DNA of 64,000 nucleotides from Cordylochernes scorpioides (GCA_030710605.1 CP092879.1:79895853-79959852); one strand, 5' to 3'; positions 14,501 to 24,000 are shown, numbered from the stretch's first letter. Notes: generated from the letters alone by a model not told the origin. Translations and numbers: made by a program.

Positions 14501-17500
14501 CTCCCTGGACCGAGTCCTCTCAATTTGCATCGCACATGAGAGTGCTACCGCCGTGGGCGCGACTCTTTCACCCTCCCCAACCACCTCCCCCGAAGCCTTC
14601 ATTGCAACCAGACGTGCACCATCAACCTACAAGCATCAACAAGCCAGCTCGTCTGAAACCTCACCTAAGGCCAACCGTTTCTTTCAGAAACCCTATGATC
14701 CTAACGACCCCTGCTCCGGATGTGGGGCTAACCCAAGACACCGCCGTGACCAGTGCCCAGCAAAAGACATAGAGTGTAACAAATGCGGCATCACCGGGAA
14801 TTACGGAAGGGTTTGCCGACAACTGAAACGGAAACCCACAACCAAACCTAATATCCCGCCACCCGCAACCAGAAACAATCGGTCCCAACCAGGACCCTCA
14901 AACACAGTTGTTGCAGCTGGAGTACGCAACGAACTCATAACCATTCCGACCGATATCAACCATAAGTTACACCAAATCCGTTGGCTGGCGGACCCGGGGT
15001 CAGATCTGGATCTAATCCCAGAATCAGAATTCCTGTTACTGGATGAGCAAACCCGATCAGCACTCAACCCGAAGAACGTCCCTTGCGTAGGAGCCAACGG
15101 CATCAGCTTAAGTCCTTGTGGATCGTTCGTCGCGGCACTGCATCTCAACGGGAAAACATACAGTACTACCGTTGGAGTCTGCAAGCACCTGAACGCCCCT
15201 CTCTTGAGCAAGAGCGGATGCAAAGCCTTAGGACTTCTGCCGGATAACTGGCCCCATTCAATGATCGTCAATGCCATAACCAACGGACAAGTTCTAACGT
15301 TCCCGCCGACCCCGGTGAGAGCCAATGAGATCGATAAGCAGTCTATCCTTACCCATTATGCTAGAGCGTTCGACGACACAGTGTTAAAACCCATGCAAGG
15401 ACCCCCCATGTCTATCGAACTAGTTAAAGATGCCGTTCCTTGCAAACGCTACCGGGCATACAACGTTCCCTTTCACTGGAGAGACCCCGTCAAAACTCAA
15501 CTCGATACCATGTTGGCGAAAGGGATAATCGAACAGGTACCCGTCGGCGAAGCCATCGATTGGTGCCATCCTATGGTAGTCGTCCCGAAAAAAGGCTCAT
15601 CACAAGTCACTATACCAAATGATCTCGCCGGTGCCATCATTGGGAAAGGTGGTCAACGCATCAGGAAGATCCGGCGCGAGTCTGGTGCGGGGATCACCAT
15701 AGATGAGTCTCAACCTGGTAGCAACGAACGGGTCATCACCATCTCTGGCACGCCCCAGCAGATCCAGATGGCCCAGTACCTCTTGCAGTAAAATGTAAGA
15801 GAACATTCCTTCCGGAAGCGATACAATCGCAACGCCAAGCCACTCTCACATTTGGAAGTGGGAGCAATAGTCCTTGTCCAGGATCACCGCACAAAACATT
15901 GGACCCTCCTTGCTGAGGTTCTCGAACAACTTCCACGCGGTCGCAGCTACCTCATCCGGACCGACGCCGGACGCCTTCTTCGCCGTTATCGCAGATTCTT
16001 ACGACCTTTCGTGCCTCCACCGTACACCACCCCACCCAACTCAGCTCAACATCAGCAGACCTTATCCCCTCGAACCCGAGAACCGAACCCGCGTTATAGC
16101 AACTACGTTGGATCGGTCCCAAGTCCCAATCTCCAGGGGGGGCATGAGATAAGAGGATGCCAGCGGGCGACGCTGGCATGGGACGCCGGGAATTCTGCGA
16201 GCTGGCCAGCCGGCCTGCGCGCGCACCGGGGGCTGCGCGCGCACTTTTCGAACACCGCCTGATGTCGCCGGCTGTTTACCGCACGTCGCTACAACCTACG
16301 GCGGTTCCTTCTATTATATAATACTCTAGGCGCTGGTGGAGTAAAAACTGTACTCCACCTGCCTCTTATAATTGTATGTAATTTTTGGACACTTATTAAA
16401 ATATAAATTATTAATTTATAGTTCTCACTGCAGCTCGAACCTTTACCCTAACGCGGTAGAACACACACCACTATATTGTGGTCTACACACCAATGTATTG
16501 TCGTCTACACACCAATGTATTGTCATCTACATGCCACTATATTGTGGTCTACACACCAATGTATTGTCATCTACACGCCACTATATTGTGGTCACCACTA
16601 TAACGCCCGCAGTGACCTGCTGTGGAGCTAACAACACGACGTGCAGGCCAGGCGGGCGTCAATCAGCTCGGCGGCGTGTTCGTCAACGGCCGACCGCTGC
16701 CCGACGTGGTGCGACGCCGCATCGTGGAGCTGGCGCTGCTGGGCGTGCGGCCCTGCGACATCTCGCGGCAGCTGCTGGTGTCCCACGGCTGCGTCTCCAA
16801 GATCCTCACCCGCTTCTACGAGACCGGCTCCATCCGCCCGGGCTCCATCGGCGGCTCCAAGCCCAAGGTTGTGAACTCAGTTGTTTGTTTCAGTCCACAG
16901 AGTTCCCGCGCCACGTGTCTGAATTATTAGTCTAAATATCACCATTACCTTAACACCATCAATCTCAATCAAAATTATAAACATATTTTTAACGCCACTT
17001 TTCTATTATAAAATATATACTCTTTTTCGACAGCCCTTTTTTAAATTTTTATTGATTGCAGGATAATCGCTGTAGAGCTAAATTTTAATTATATATATTT
17101 TAAAAGAAAACTGGCGTTAAAAATATGTTTATAATTTTCATCATTGTTTTTTCCTTGCACCACACTCACACTGTGTCGTTGACTGAAGTTTGTGCACTAA
17201 AGCTGCGACATGTGCAGCAAGTGGCCACGCCGCAGGTGGTGCGCAAGATCCTGCGGCTGAAGCAGGAGAACCCGGCCATCTTCGCCTGGGAGATCCGCGA
17301 CCTGCTGCGTGCCCAGCGGGTGTGCGACGACCGCACGGTCCCCAGCGTCTCCTCCATCAACAGGATCCTTCGGAACAGCGGCCACCTGGTGGCGGAGGAC
17401 GCTCTGCTGCCCTCGGTCTCGGGTAGGTGGGCTTTTCTAGTGAGAGAAGGTAGCTCAGAGGTGGGGCTCCAGGTGGAGGACCCCCGGTGTTCCCTCCCGC

Positions 17501-17752
17501 CTACCTCGCGCCCCCCCGCCGCCCCTGCCAGGGAGCCAGCGGGCCCCGCCGCCACGCCCAAGTCCACGGGCTACTCCATCGAGGAGCTGCTCAAGCCCCG
17601 CGCTCCCAAACGTCCCGCAGGTAAGCCGGCCCTCAGTCCCAGATGTGTCAGTCACAAATGTCGTAGCAGAGGAGCTCCAGAGGTGGGGCGCCTTCCCTCG
17701 GCTGGCCCTGCCCCCTCCCTACCCCCTGCTGCCACCCGCGGACCCCCGCTGA
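5569..17752 (+). CDS. Poxn: Pox-neuro (Pax family transcription factor), five coding exons
   Basis: A nuclear DNA-binding protein; in flies it specifies poly-innervated sense organs and appendage patterning. Exons read from splice sites and phase: 5569-5581, 16647-16867, 17218-17426, 17532-17620, 17670-17752, giving 204 aa. The start is [14 protein letters not shown], the characteristic pox-neuro N-terminus, split after base 1 of the Gly codon. The paired domain (about residues 5-130) contains [20 protein letters not shown] and [14 protein letters not shown], with the pox-neuro-type [18 protein letters not shown]. There is no homeodomain. The C-terminal part has [14 protein letters not shown], matching the conserved YSIEELL motif of fly Poxn. 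The fly protein is about twice as long; here the Ala/Pro-rich middle is nearly absent, or an exon was missed. The third-to-fourth exon join (donor GTGGGC) was chosen because it keeps YSIEELL in frame. A polyadenylation signal follows at 17830. Confidence 0.9.
5582..7949. other. Poxn: Proximal pox-neuro intron 1, non-coding
   Basis: Intron sequence without a recognisable gene. At about 6165-6310 it carries a single copy of the unique spacer that recurs beside the minisatellite at 8800 and 10680 (TGGGTCCATGTCAATTTTCT and flanks), so a piece of the repeat block was copied here. Positions 7320-7560 are locally GC-richer and open in more than one frame but show no domain. Three 24-bp minisatellite units (CGGTCTACACACACC) stand at about 7829-7904. 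Confidence 0.6.
7950..8185. mobile_element. Perfect-armed fold-back MITE in pox-neuro intron 1
   Basis: The arm from about 7955 (AGGCGTAATATTC) is repeated as its reverse complement ending near 8180. The two arms, nearly 90 bp each, are almost identical and include GGGAGGGCCTGGCTCATCAG. A short central spacer holds its own dyad (ATCTACCATGGTAGAT). Diverged members of the same family lie near 39308-39392 and 39575-39665. It is non-coding and would form a long hairpin if transcribed. Confidence 0.9.
8187..8795. repeat. 22-bp minisatellite (ACTATATTGTGGTCTACACACC type), block 1
   Basis: A tandem 22-bp unit with variants at GTGGTC/GTCATC/GTCGTC and CACTATA/CAATGTA. Because 22 is not a multiple of 3 and no frame has a stop, all three forward frames stay open and encode the same His/Tyr/Thr-rich peptide cycle. 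These frames are by-products of the repeat, not genes. Confidence 0.95.
10119..10191 (+). pseudogene. tRNA-like sequence, degraded copy A
   Basis: This 73-nt segment aligns to the better-preserved copy at 12876. It keeps TAGCCTAGAGG at the A-box position and GGTTCGATTCC (a perfect B box). The acceptor stem has a mismatch (TCCAGGG/CCCTAGA) and the 3' side of the anticodon stem is disrupted. It is flanked by inverted AACGGAA/TTCCGTT, as are the other copies. Confidence 0.75.
11604..11676 (+). pseudogene. tRNA-like sequence, degraded copy B (duplicate of A)
   Basis: Identical in layout to the copy at 10119 and created by the segmental duplication of the surrounding block. It shares the same acceptor mismatch and broken anticodon arm, so the decay predates the duplication. 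Confidence 0.75.
11830..12566. repeat. 22-bp minisatellite, block in pox-neuro intron 1
   Basis: The same unit family as 8187-8795 (ACACACCAATGTATTGTC and ACCACTATATTGTGG variants), open in all forward frames and ending where an AT-rich sequence leads into tRNA-like copies. Confidence 0.94.
12621..12657 (+). pseudogene. tRNA-like 3' half
   Basis: Contains only the anticodon 3' strand, variable loop, T arm (GGTTCGAATCC) and 3' acceptor strand of the tRNA-like unit. The 5' half, with A box and anticodon, has been lost. It is preceded directly by GAACGGAAAAA, the normal left flank, so about 37 bp were deleted relative to the copy at 12876. The downstream flank repeats almost exactly 290 bp later. 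Confidence 0.8.
12876..12948 (+). tRNA. tRNA-like gene with intact pol III boxes, anticodon GGT (Thr-like)
   Basis: A 73-nt cloverleaf can be drawn: acceptor TCCAGGG/CCCTGGA (7 bp, all paired), U8-A9, D arm GCC...GGC, anticodon arm with CTGC/GCAG and loop CCGGTAA, five-base variable loop, and T arm GTGGG-TTCGATT-CCCGC. The A box TAGCCGAGTGG and B box GGTTCGATTCC match pol III consensus, and TTTTT follows. The read anticodon is GGT. Oddities: position 33 is C where tRNAs have an almost invariant U, and the gene sits inside an inverted flank (GAACGGAAAAA/TTTTTCCGTTC) in a repeat. It may be a tRNA-derived repeat rather than a translating tRNA. Confidence 0.6.
13097..13388. repeat. 22-bp minisatellite interrupted by the LTR element
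   Basis: The array resumes at 13097 and stops at the LTR retrotransposon at 13389. It continues on the far side at 16464-16594, so the transposon landed inside the array. The duplicated target CACAC is itself part of the repeat unit. Confidence 0.95.
13389..13707 (+). repeat. 5' LTR
   Basis: Begins TGAGATAAGAGG and ends GCGGTAGAACA. It has two GC-rich hairpins near the start (GATGCCAGCG...CGCTGGCAT and TGCGCGCGCA repeats) and a TATATATTA box-like site about 175 bp in. Six mismatches separate it from the 3' LTR. Confidence 0.95.
13778..14314 (+). pseudogene. gag N-terminal part of the LTR element, frameshifted
   Basis: ATG at 13778 opens a 178-codon frame typical of Ty3/gypsy gag: a basic Pro-rich start, then [16 protein letters not shown] and [21 protein letters not shown], which match the gag capsid pattern of mag-like elements. 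The frame closes at TGA 14312 just after [10 protein letters not shown]. The true continuation ([14 protein letters not shown]...) lies in the +1-shifted frame from about 14304. A one-base indel, or less likely a programmed shift, separates them. Confidence 0.85.
14304..15791 (+). CDS. Chimeric gag-pol reading frame: zinc knuckles, protease, RT N-terminus, KH domain
   Basis: An uninterrupted frame to TAA 15789. In order: a Cys-rich gag segment (CSSCGDPC); zinc knuckle 1 ([15 protein letters not shown], with Cys/His intact) and knuckle 2 ([14 protein letters not shown], where the zinc His is replaced by Asn); an aspartic protease with [10 protein letters not shown], where the usual D-T/S-G has become D-P-G; then the RT fingers region ([32 protein letters not shown]). 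RT stops exactly there. The frame then passes into a complete KH domain (15603-15788). No RT catalytic YxDD exists in the element. The fusion is open and could be translated, but the changed protease and knuckle residues suggest relaxed selection on the viral-type enzymes. Confidence 0.85.
   Translation, partial: VAHELDFKCSSCGDPCITICTKRACGKTFALAGYQQQLRIRDRLICGLFDKDLQRKVLAEQYNSDLSLDRVLSICIAHESATAVGATLSPSPTTSPEAFIATRRAPSTYKHQQASSSETSPKANRFFQKPYDPNDPCSGCGANPRHRRDQCPAKDIECNKCGITGNYGRVCRQLKRKPTTKPNIPPPATRNNRSQPGPSNTVVAAGVRNELITIPTDINHKLHQIRWLADPGSDLDLIPESEFLLLDEQTRSALNPKNVPCVGANGISLSPCGSFVAALHLNGKTYSTTVGVCKHLNAPLLSKSGCKALGLLPDNWPHSMIVNAITNGQVLTFPPTPVRANEIDKQSILTHYARAFDDTVLKPMQGPPMSIELVKDAVPCKRYRAYNVPFHWRDPVKTQLDTMLAKGIIEQVPVGEAIDWCHPMVVVPKKGSSQVTIPNDLAGAIIGKGGQRIRKIRRESGAGITIDESQPGSNERVITISGTPQQIQMAQYLLQ
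15603..15788 (+). other. Captured KH domain (hnRNP K / bancal KH3-like), 62 codons
   Basis: Reads [20 protein letters not shown], then [32 protein letters not shown]. This is a full KH fold with the RNA-contacting GxxG loop GKGG and the hydrophobic pattern intact. From my knowledge of the family it matches the third, C-terminal KH domain of hnRNP K much better than PCBP or other KH proteins. There is no intron, so it came from a spliced RNA. Both junctions are in frame with the retroelement: RT PKKGSS upstream, and integrase C-terminus downstream after one TAA. The likely mechanism is template switching onto hnRNP K mRNA during reverse transcription; that step is inference. Confidence 0.88.
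15792..16134 (+). pseudogene. Integrase C-terminal remnant of the LTR element
   Basis: Directly after the TAA and in the same frame, the sequence reads [60 protein letters not shown]. This is the integrase C-terminal DNA-binding domain and tail found at the end of mag/gypsy-type pol. The HHCC zinc domain and DDE core are absent. Apart from the TAA, the fusion would be open through into the 3' LTR. Confidence 0.8.
16145..16463 (+). repeat. 3' LTR
   Basis: 319 bp, same length as the 5' LTR. Observed differences include ATCTCG/ATGTCG, CGCGCG/CGCACG, CCTGCGG/CCTACGG, TTCCATT/TTCTATT, ATATTA/ATAATA and CCATCTG/CCACCTG. Confidence 0.95.
16464..16594. repeat. 22-bp minisatellite, distal part after the LTR element
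   Basis: The continuation of the array split by the retrotransposon. It ends only about 50 bp before the splice acceptor of the pox-neuro paired-domain exon at 16647. Confidence 0.93.
16647..17752 (+). CDS. Poxn: Pox-neuro coding exons 2-5 (paired domain and C-terminus)
   Basis: Exon 2 (16647-16867) starts after GTGCAG and ends at PK|GTTGTG. Exon 3 (17218-17426) opens [11 protein letters not shown] after TGTGCAG. Exon 4 (17532-17620) carries YSIEELL. Exon 5 (17670-17752) ends PLLPPADPR and TGA. Phases are 1, 0, 2 and 1 at the four junctions and all close. An alternative last-exon frame running to TAA 17764 is possible if a different acceptor (17680) is used. Codons are strongly GC-rich compared with the AT-rich introns. 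Confidence 0.88.
16971..17138. mobile_element. Fold-back MITE in pox-neuro intron between exons 2 and 3
   Basis: The left arm AAAATTATAAACATATTTTT and its reverse complement near 17120-17138 bound a 168-bp palindromic, AT-rich sequence that includes TAACGCCA...TGGCGTTA. It makes up about half of the 350-bp intron. Confidence 0.85.
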
Positions 17753-18716
17753 CTGCCCACACATAACATCGTTGTAATATAAGATTGCCTCATTTGTTTG
17801 CTCCTTTGTAAACCATCCCGTGTACATTAAATAAACTTTTATTTACAGTTTATCAAGTCGTGTGTTGATGGTGCAGCCAATCCTGGCAGGCCCAACACAA
17901 AGTTTTTATTTACATATAACTGCTGGCCAATTATACCCCGCACATAACGGTATAAACATTTTAAATTTTAACCTTACAATTATATCTGCATAAATATTTA
18001 AAAAAACACATAACCATCGCTAAAGTTTTGTGAAAAAAATCTCCACATTGTGGGAATGAATTAGGGAAATTTGGGCAATTTTAACTCATTTAAAAATCAT
18101 CGGTTTTAAAAATGTTCACGCGATATTAATCGAGGCGTTGTGTAAAAAATAAATCGATAAAAATAAAAAGTTATTTCCTCTCTAATTGCTCTGTCTTTTT
18201 ATAACCGACGGGTGTTGCGTGGTATTCAGCACATACCTGCCCGCAGCGAAGGTAAGTTACATATTGCTCGGTACGTTCGAACCAACAGTTGTTTGACAGA
18301 CGGAGGAAACGTTTGTTCTAAGGAAATGTCGAGAGAGAAACACTTTTTTAAAACCTCCCAAGAGACCTACGTGTCGTAAATGAGGTCAAATGATGGTTCA
18401 TATATCAGGAACGATGTTCAAGGATGCAGACTTCATTCCCATGATGTTTTATACTTATTTATCCTAAGCTCACTTGGACCCATGATGACCACGGTGGGTA
18501 GTTATAGGCTCTATTAAGTGCACCCCATAGCTACACATTTTCAGTTAGCGGGTGCCAGATCTGGCTACTTGCATATACTGGTGGGGTTGGACTTGTGCAC
18601 GACTCAGGGCGCCATTGAAGCAATTTAAAGCAATTGAAGCAATATCCAGGGTTGTGGTAGCAGGAGATCGACAGCTCCAACCAACCAAACCTCGCCATAT
18701 GTTTTCCTAATCCCAG
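17753..18716. other. Pox-neuro 3' end and intergenic DNA
   Basis: The polyadenylation signal AATAAA at 17830-17835 ends the likely pox-neuro 3' UTR. The rest is AT-rich. Positions about 18470-18660 resemble a dispersed repeat also seen at 37715-37990 (CATGAT..CGTGGTG, GTGCCAGA, TTGCATATAC). I see no open gene, though an upstream exon of the DEG/ENaC gene could hide here, since its first exon is preceded by an acceptor-like TCCCAG. Confidence 0.6.
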
Positions 18717-18718
18717 AT

Positions 18719-21011
18719 ATGGAACATTTTCCCAGCCCGATGTCGCGCGACCCGTTCAAGCCGTCCATCACGCCAATGGTGCCTCAGCTCGCCAAGCTGC
18801 GCGGCTGGGACCGCAGGACCAAGTTGGCCATGCTGCTGTTCTGTGTGGCGGGGCTCGCTCAGCAGGTCTTCACCTTCGTGGAGTTCTTCCTCACCTACCC
18901 CACCATCCTCACCATCAGCATCGAGCACCCGGCCTACATGGTGGCGCCTGCCATGACCAACTGCTTCCGTTACGGGTGCGTCGTTCAATTGCCGTGTCCC
19001 ACCGCCGTGTAAGTCACTGTCGTGTAATTGATAGTGTAAAGTCACGGCCGTGTAATTGTAAAATCACGCTGCCGCGTGTATTCCACTGACTTAGCTGCGT
19101 CCAGTCTCTACGCCACGCGGTACTGTCCGGACTTCCCGGACCACTGCCGCAACAAGAGTGAGGAGGAGTGGGAGGTGAGTCCACGCAGCCTCTAGGTCCG
19201 TACCCACGACGGCGGAGTTCAGGTGGACCCCGACAAGCTCCGCTGGATCAACTCCCGAGGCTCCAAGGACCTCATCCTGAATTACACGCCGAGCATCATG
19301 GAAACGCTCTACTTCCAGAACCGGGCCTGGGACAACCTGGACTTCATCAACGGGTGAGACTCGCTCTTCGTTCTGACACCCATTGGATGACACAGTCGAT
19401 GTTTTTTACCATTAAGAGCAGATGCCTCATACAGAAGCACCGTATATCGATTGCCGCTACAATCTAACGCCGAAAGTGCAGAAACAACTCCCTCAAGATG
19501 CTGATGGTGGACGAGCGAGGCAACCGTCGCGTCTGCTTCATCATCAACCACCACCTGAGAGCCATGGACAGCCCGCCGCTGGAGATCCCAACCACTCCCT
19601 GTGAGTCCGCCACGCGGTCGGCGTCCGTGTGACTTGACGCCTTCGCAGGGGAGATGCACTACTTCTTCCGCAACCTGGTCCACATGGCATTCTACCACGA
19701 GAGCCTCGACCTCATGAGCCGGGCCTACGACGACGTCGCAGCTCTTCACTCGCCCTACGGCTTGGTGAATCCCTTTTTTCAGGGCTTCAAGGTCGTTCCT
19801 GATGAGATCAACGTCCTTCTCGCCCGCGTGGTGAGAATCCTCGGCAGTTAACGACGTCAGGAGCTAAAGATTGAGTCAATTTACGCTTAGCTTAGTATAT
19901 GTTCTAAGGCGCGTTTCACACCAGTTCATATTTCCCCGCTTAAATGTAATATACGCTACGTGACATACATGACGTGTGTGTGGTCCCAGACTGAGATCCA
20001 CTTGCTCAAGTCCCCCTACAAGACCGACTGCATGGACTACCTGGGGGCAGCTGGGAGCGGCCGGCCTCTGTCGCAGCAGGTCAGGTACCTGATATGGCGG
20101 TGTGGGCACCTCATGTAACGGTGTGTGTGCCTCAGATGTGCCGGGATGAATGTATCTTCCAAAAGGTGCACATTGCTTGTAGATGCGCCCCTGCACACGT
20201 GCTCTACCCCAACAGCGAGCGGTTCTGTGAGTCAGGTACTGTGGGGCCGCCCCTGTCCAATTCCACCAAGGGCGTATAGTCTGACGTGGGAGCTGTTCTC
20301 TCCGATCCTAAATCTGGATTCGTCAGATAAAGTGACCACCGACTTGAGACTCACGCCAGTGTTGGCCATCTCAAGATCCTGTTAAGCCAACATCTGTGTG
20401 ACAACTGTTGTGTGACAGAGGAGGACGCGGAATGTCTGGAGCAGGTCGATGTCAATGAGTGCCACGACAAGTGCCGGCGAGACTGCGAGTAAGACCCCCC
20501 ACCTGTCCCAAAGTTGGGCCACGACCCAGTGTTGGTGCAGGACTCTGCAGTTCGACTTCATCCGCCGCAGCCTTGAGTTGGAGCACACGGTGGGTATCAC
20601 CTCCGCAGTGTCATCCACTGTGGTCACTTGCTTGCCCAGATCGACCTGTTTATCGAGTTCACCAACGTCCAACTCGGCAAAGATCCCAAACTGAGCGTCA
20701 ACCTCTTCGATATTGATTGGTGAGTCAGCAGTTCGATGGCAGCGCCACATTCGCCCTGGTGGTGGCAGCCGCAGCATGGAGATGATCGCCATGGGGTTCG
20801 ACAAGGTGGAAAAAATCGTCTACCGGTACACGCCGAAGATCGAGGTGGGTGAAGCCATGTAGTGTTCCAGTGACCCATGGACTGCTGCGTGCAGCTGGTA
20901 GAACTGTTCTGCTACGTGGGAGGCTACCTCGGGGTGTGGCTGGCCTTCAGCATGCCGGACCTGTTTGACCTGAGCCTGGCGCTGTGCCGGCACATGGGAT
21001 GGGCAGCCTGA
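18719..21011 (+). CDS. DEG/ENaC family cation channel subunit (pickpocket-like), 12 exons
   Basis: A plasma-membrane subunit of a trimeric amiloride-type sodium channel. Exons: 18719-18975, 19105-19174, 19223-19353, 19482-19600, 19649-19830, 19990-20079, 20136-20235, 20419-20488, 20541-20589, 20640-20719, 20769-20844, 20895-21011; 446 aa with all phases closing. TM1 is about residues 36-57 (LAMLLFCVAGLAQQVFTFVE). The Cys-rich extracellular part includes HLLKSPYKTDCMDYL and CRDECIFQKVHIACRCAP, classic for the family. TM2 is about 410-430 (ELFCYVGGYLGVWLAFSM), where the selectivity G-x-S appears as A-F-S. An acceptor-like AG just before the ATG means an upstream exon may exist; the HG gating motif usual before TM1 is not seen. 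The stop codon lies in the first degenerate unit of the minisatellite. Confidence 0.87.
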
Positions 21012-24000
21012 GTCACTCTCACTGAAGTAGACCTTGACTAATGGGCAGCTTGAACCTCACTTCACTGCAGTTGACCTGGATGTATGGGCAGCTTGAGCTC
21101 TCTACACAGCAGTAGACCTGGATGTATGGGCAGCCCGAACCTCTACACAGCAGTAGACCTGGATGTATGGGCAGCTTGAACCCCACTTCACTGCAGTAGA
21201 CCTGGATGTATGGTCAGCCCGAACCTCTACACAGCACTAGACCTGGATGTATGGTCAGCCCGAACCTCTACACAGCAGTAGACCTGGATGTATGGGCAGC
21301 CCGAACCTCTACACAGCAGTAGACATGGATGTATGGTCAGCCTGAACCTCTACACAGCAGTAGACCTGGATGTATGGGCAGCCCGAACCTCTACACAGCA
21401 GTAGACCTGGATGTATGGGCAGCCCGAACCTCTACACAGCAGTAGACATGGATGTATGGGCAGCCCGAACCTCTACACAGCAGTAGACCTGGATGTATGG
21501 GCAGCCCGAACCTCTACACAGCAGTAGACCTGGATGTATGGGCAGCCCGAACCTCTACACAGCAGTAGACCTGGATGTATGGGCAGCCCGAACCTCTACA
21601 CAGCAGTAGACATGGATGTATGGGCAGCCCGAACCTCTACACAGCAGTAGACCTGGATGTATGGGCAGCCCGAACCTCTACACAGCAGTTGACCTGGATG
21701 TATGGGCAGCCCGAACCTCTACACAGCAGTTGACCTGGATGTATGGGCAGCCCGAACCTCTACACAGCAGTAGACCTGGATGTATGGGCAGCTTGAGCCC
21801 CTCTACACAGCAGTAGATCTGGATGTATGGGCAGCCCGAACCTCTACACAGCAGTAGACCTGGATGTATGGGCAGCCCGAACCTCTACACAGCAGTAGAC
21901 CTGGATGTATGGGCAGCCCGAACCTCTACACAGCAGTAGACCTGGATGTATGGGCAGCCCGAACCTCTACACAGCAGTTGACCTGGATGTATGGGCAGCC
22001 CGAACCTCTACACAGCAGTTGACCTGGATGTATGGGCAGCCCGAACCTCTACACAGCAGTAGACCTGGATGTATGGGCAGCTTGAGCCCCTCTACACAGC
22101 AGTAGACCTGGATGTATGGGCAGCCCGAACCTCTACACAGCAGTAGACCTGGATGTATGGGCAGCCCGAACCTCTACACAGCAGTAGACATGGATGTATG
22201 GGCAGCCCGAACCTCTACACAGCAGTTGACCTGGATGTATGGGCAGCCCGAACCTCTACACAGCAGTAGACCTGGATGTATGGGCAGCCCGAACCTCTAC
22301 ACAGCAGTTGACCTGGATGTATGGGCAGCCCGAACCTCTACACAGCAGTTGACCTGGATGTATGGGCAGCCCGAACCTCTACACAGCAGTAGACCTGGAT
22401 GTATGGGCAGCTTGAGCCCCTCTACACAGCAGTAGATCTGGATGTATGGGCAGCCCGAACCTCTACACAGCAGTTGACCTGGATGTATGGGCAGCCCGAA
22501 CCTCTACACAGCAGTTGACCTGGATGTATGGGCAGCCCGAACCTCTACACAGCAGTAGACCTGGATGTATGGGCAGCTTGAGCCCCTCTACACAGCAGTA
22601 GATCTGGATGTATGGGCAGCCCGAACCTCTACACAGCAGTTGACCTGGATGTATGGGCAGCCCGAACCTCTACACAGCAGTAGACCTGGATGTATGGGCA
22701 GCTTGAGCCCCTCTACACAGCAGTAGATCTGGATGTATGGGCAGCCCGAACCTCTACACAGCAGTAGACCTGGATGTATGGGCAGCTTGAGCCCCTCTAC
22801 ACAGCAGTAGACCTGGATGTATGGGCTGCCCGAACCTCTACACAGCAGTAGACCTGGATGTATGGGCAGCTTGAACCCCACTTCACTGCAGTAGATCTGG
22901 ATGTATGGGCAGCCCGAACCTCTACACAGCAGTAGACCTGGATGTATGGGCAGCTTGAGCCCCTCTACACAGCAGTAGACCTGGATGTATGGGCTGCCCG
23001 AACCTCTACACAGCAGTAGACCTGGATGTATGGGCAGCTTGAGCCCCTCTACACAGCAGTAGATCTGGATGTATGGGCAGCCCGAACCTCTACACAGCAG
23101 TAGACCTGGATGTATGGGCAGCTTGAGCCCCTCTACACAGCAGTAGACCTGGATGTATGGGCTGCCCGAACCTCTACACAGCAGTAGACCTGGATGTATG
23201 GGCAGCTTGAACCCCACTTCACTGCAGTAGACCTGGATGTATGGGCAGCCCGAACCTCTACACAGCAGTTGACCTGAATGTATGGGCAGCTTGAACCCCA
23301 CTTCACTGCAGTAGACCTGGATGTATGGGCAGCCCGAACCTCTACACAGCAGTAGACCTGGATGTATGGGCAGCTTGAACCCCACTTCACTGCAGTAGAC
23401 CTGGATGTATGGGCAGCCCGAACCTCTACACAGCAGTAGACCTGAATGTATGGGCAGCTTGAGCCCCTCTACACAGCAGTAGACCTGGATGTGTGGGCAG
23501 CTTGAGCCCCTCTACACAGCAGTAGACCTGAATGTATGGGCAGCTTGAGCCCCTCTACACAGCAGTAGACCTGGATGTATGGGCAGCCCGAACCTCTACA
23601 CAGCAGTAGACCTGAATGTATGGGCAGCTTGAGCCCCTCTACACAGCAGTAGACCTGGATGTATGGGCTGCCCGAACCTCTACACAGCAGTAGACCTGGA
23701 TGTATGGGCTGCCCGAACCTCTACACAGCAGTAGACCTGGATGTATGGGCAGCCCGAACCTCTACACAGCAGTAGACCTGGATGTATGGGCAGCCCGAAC
23801 CTCTACACAGCAGTAGACCTGGATGTATGGGCTGCCCGAACCTCTACACAGCAGTAGACCTGGATGTATGGGCAGCCCGAACCTCTACACAGCAGTAGAC
23901 CTGGATGTATGGGCAGCCCGAACCTCTACACAGCAGTAGACCTGGATGTATGGGCAGCCCGAACCTCTACACAGCAGTAGACCTGGATGTATGGGCTGCC

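Larger units (their letters stand above)
13389..16463 (+). mobile_element. Ty3/gypsy-type LTR retrotransposon with captured hnRNP K KH domain
   Basis: A 3,075-bp insertion with two 319-bp LTRs (13389-13707, 16145-16463), each TG...CA, differing by six substitutions and no indels. The target duplication is CACAC (13384-13388, 16464-16468). A primer-binding site TGGCGCAGTCGAC follows the 5' LTR at 13708 and a purine tract AGGGGGGG precedes the 3' LTR at 16135. Inside are gag, two zinc knuckles, protease, the first part of reverse transcriptase, a KH domain in place of the enzyme core, and the integrase C-terminus. It cannot move alone, as most RT, RNase H and the integrase core are gone. The low LTR divergence points to a fairly recent insertion. 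Confidence 0.95.

Noticed and set aside
19740..19786. A short intron in the channel gene ending at CTTTTTTCAG
   Set aside because: Reading through gives HSPYGLVNPFFQGFKVVPDE, which fits the DEG/ENaC extracellular pattern, so the exon is continuous.
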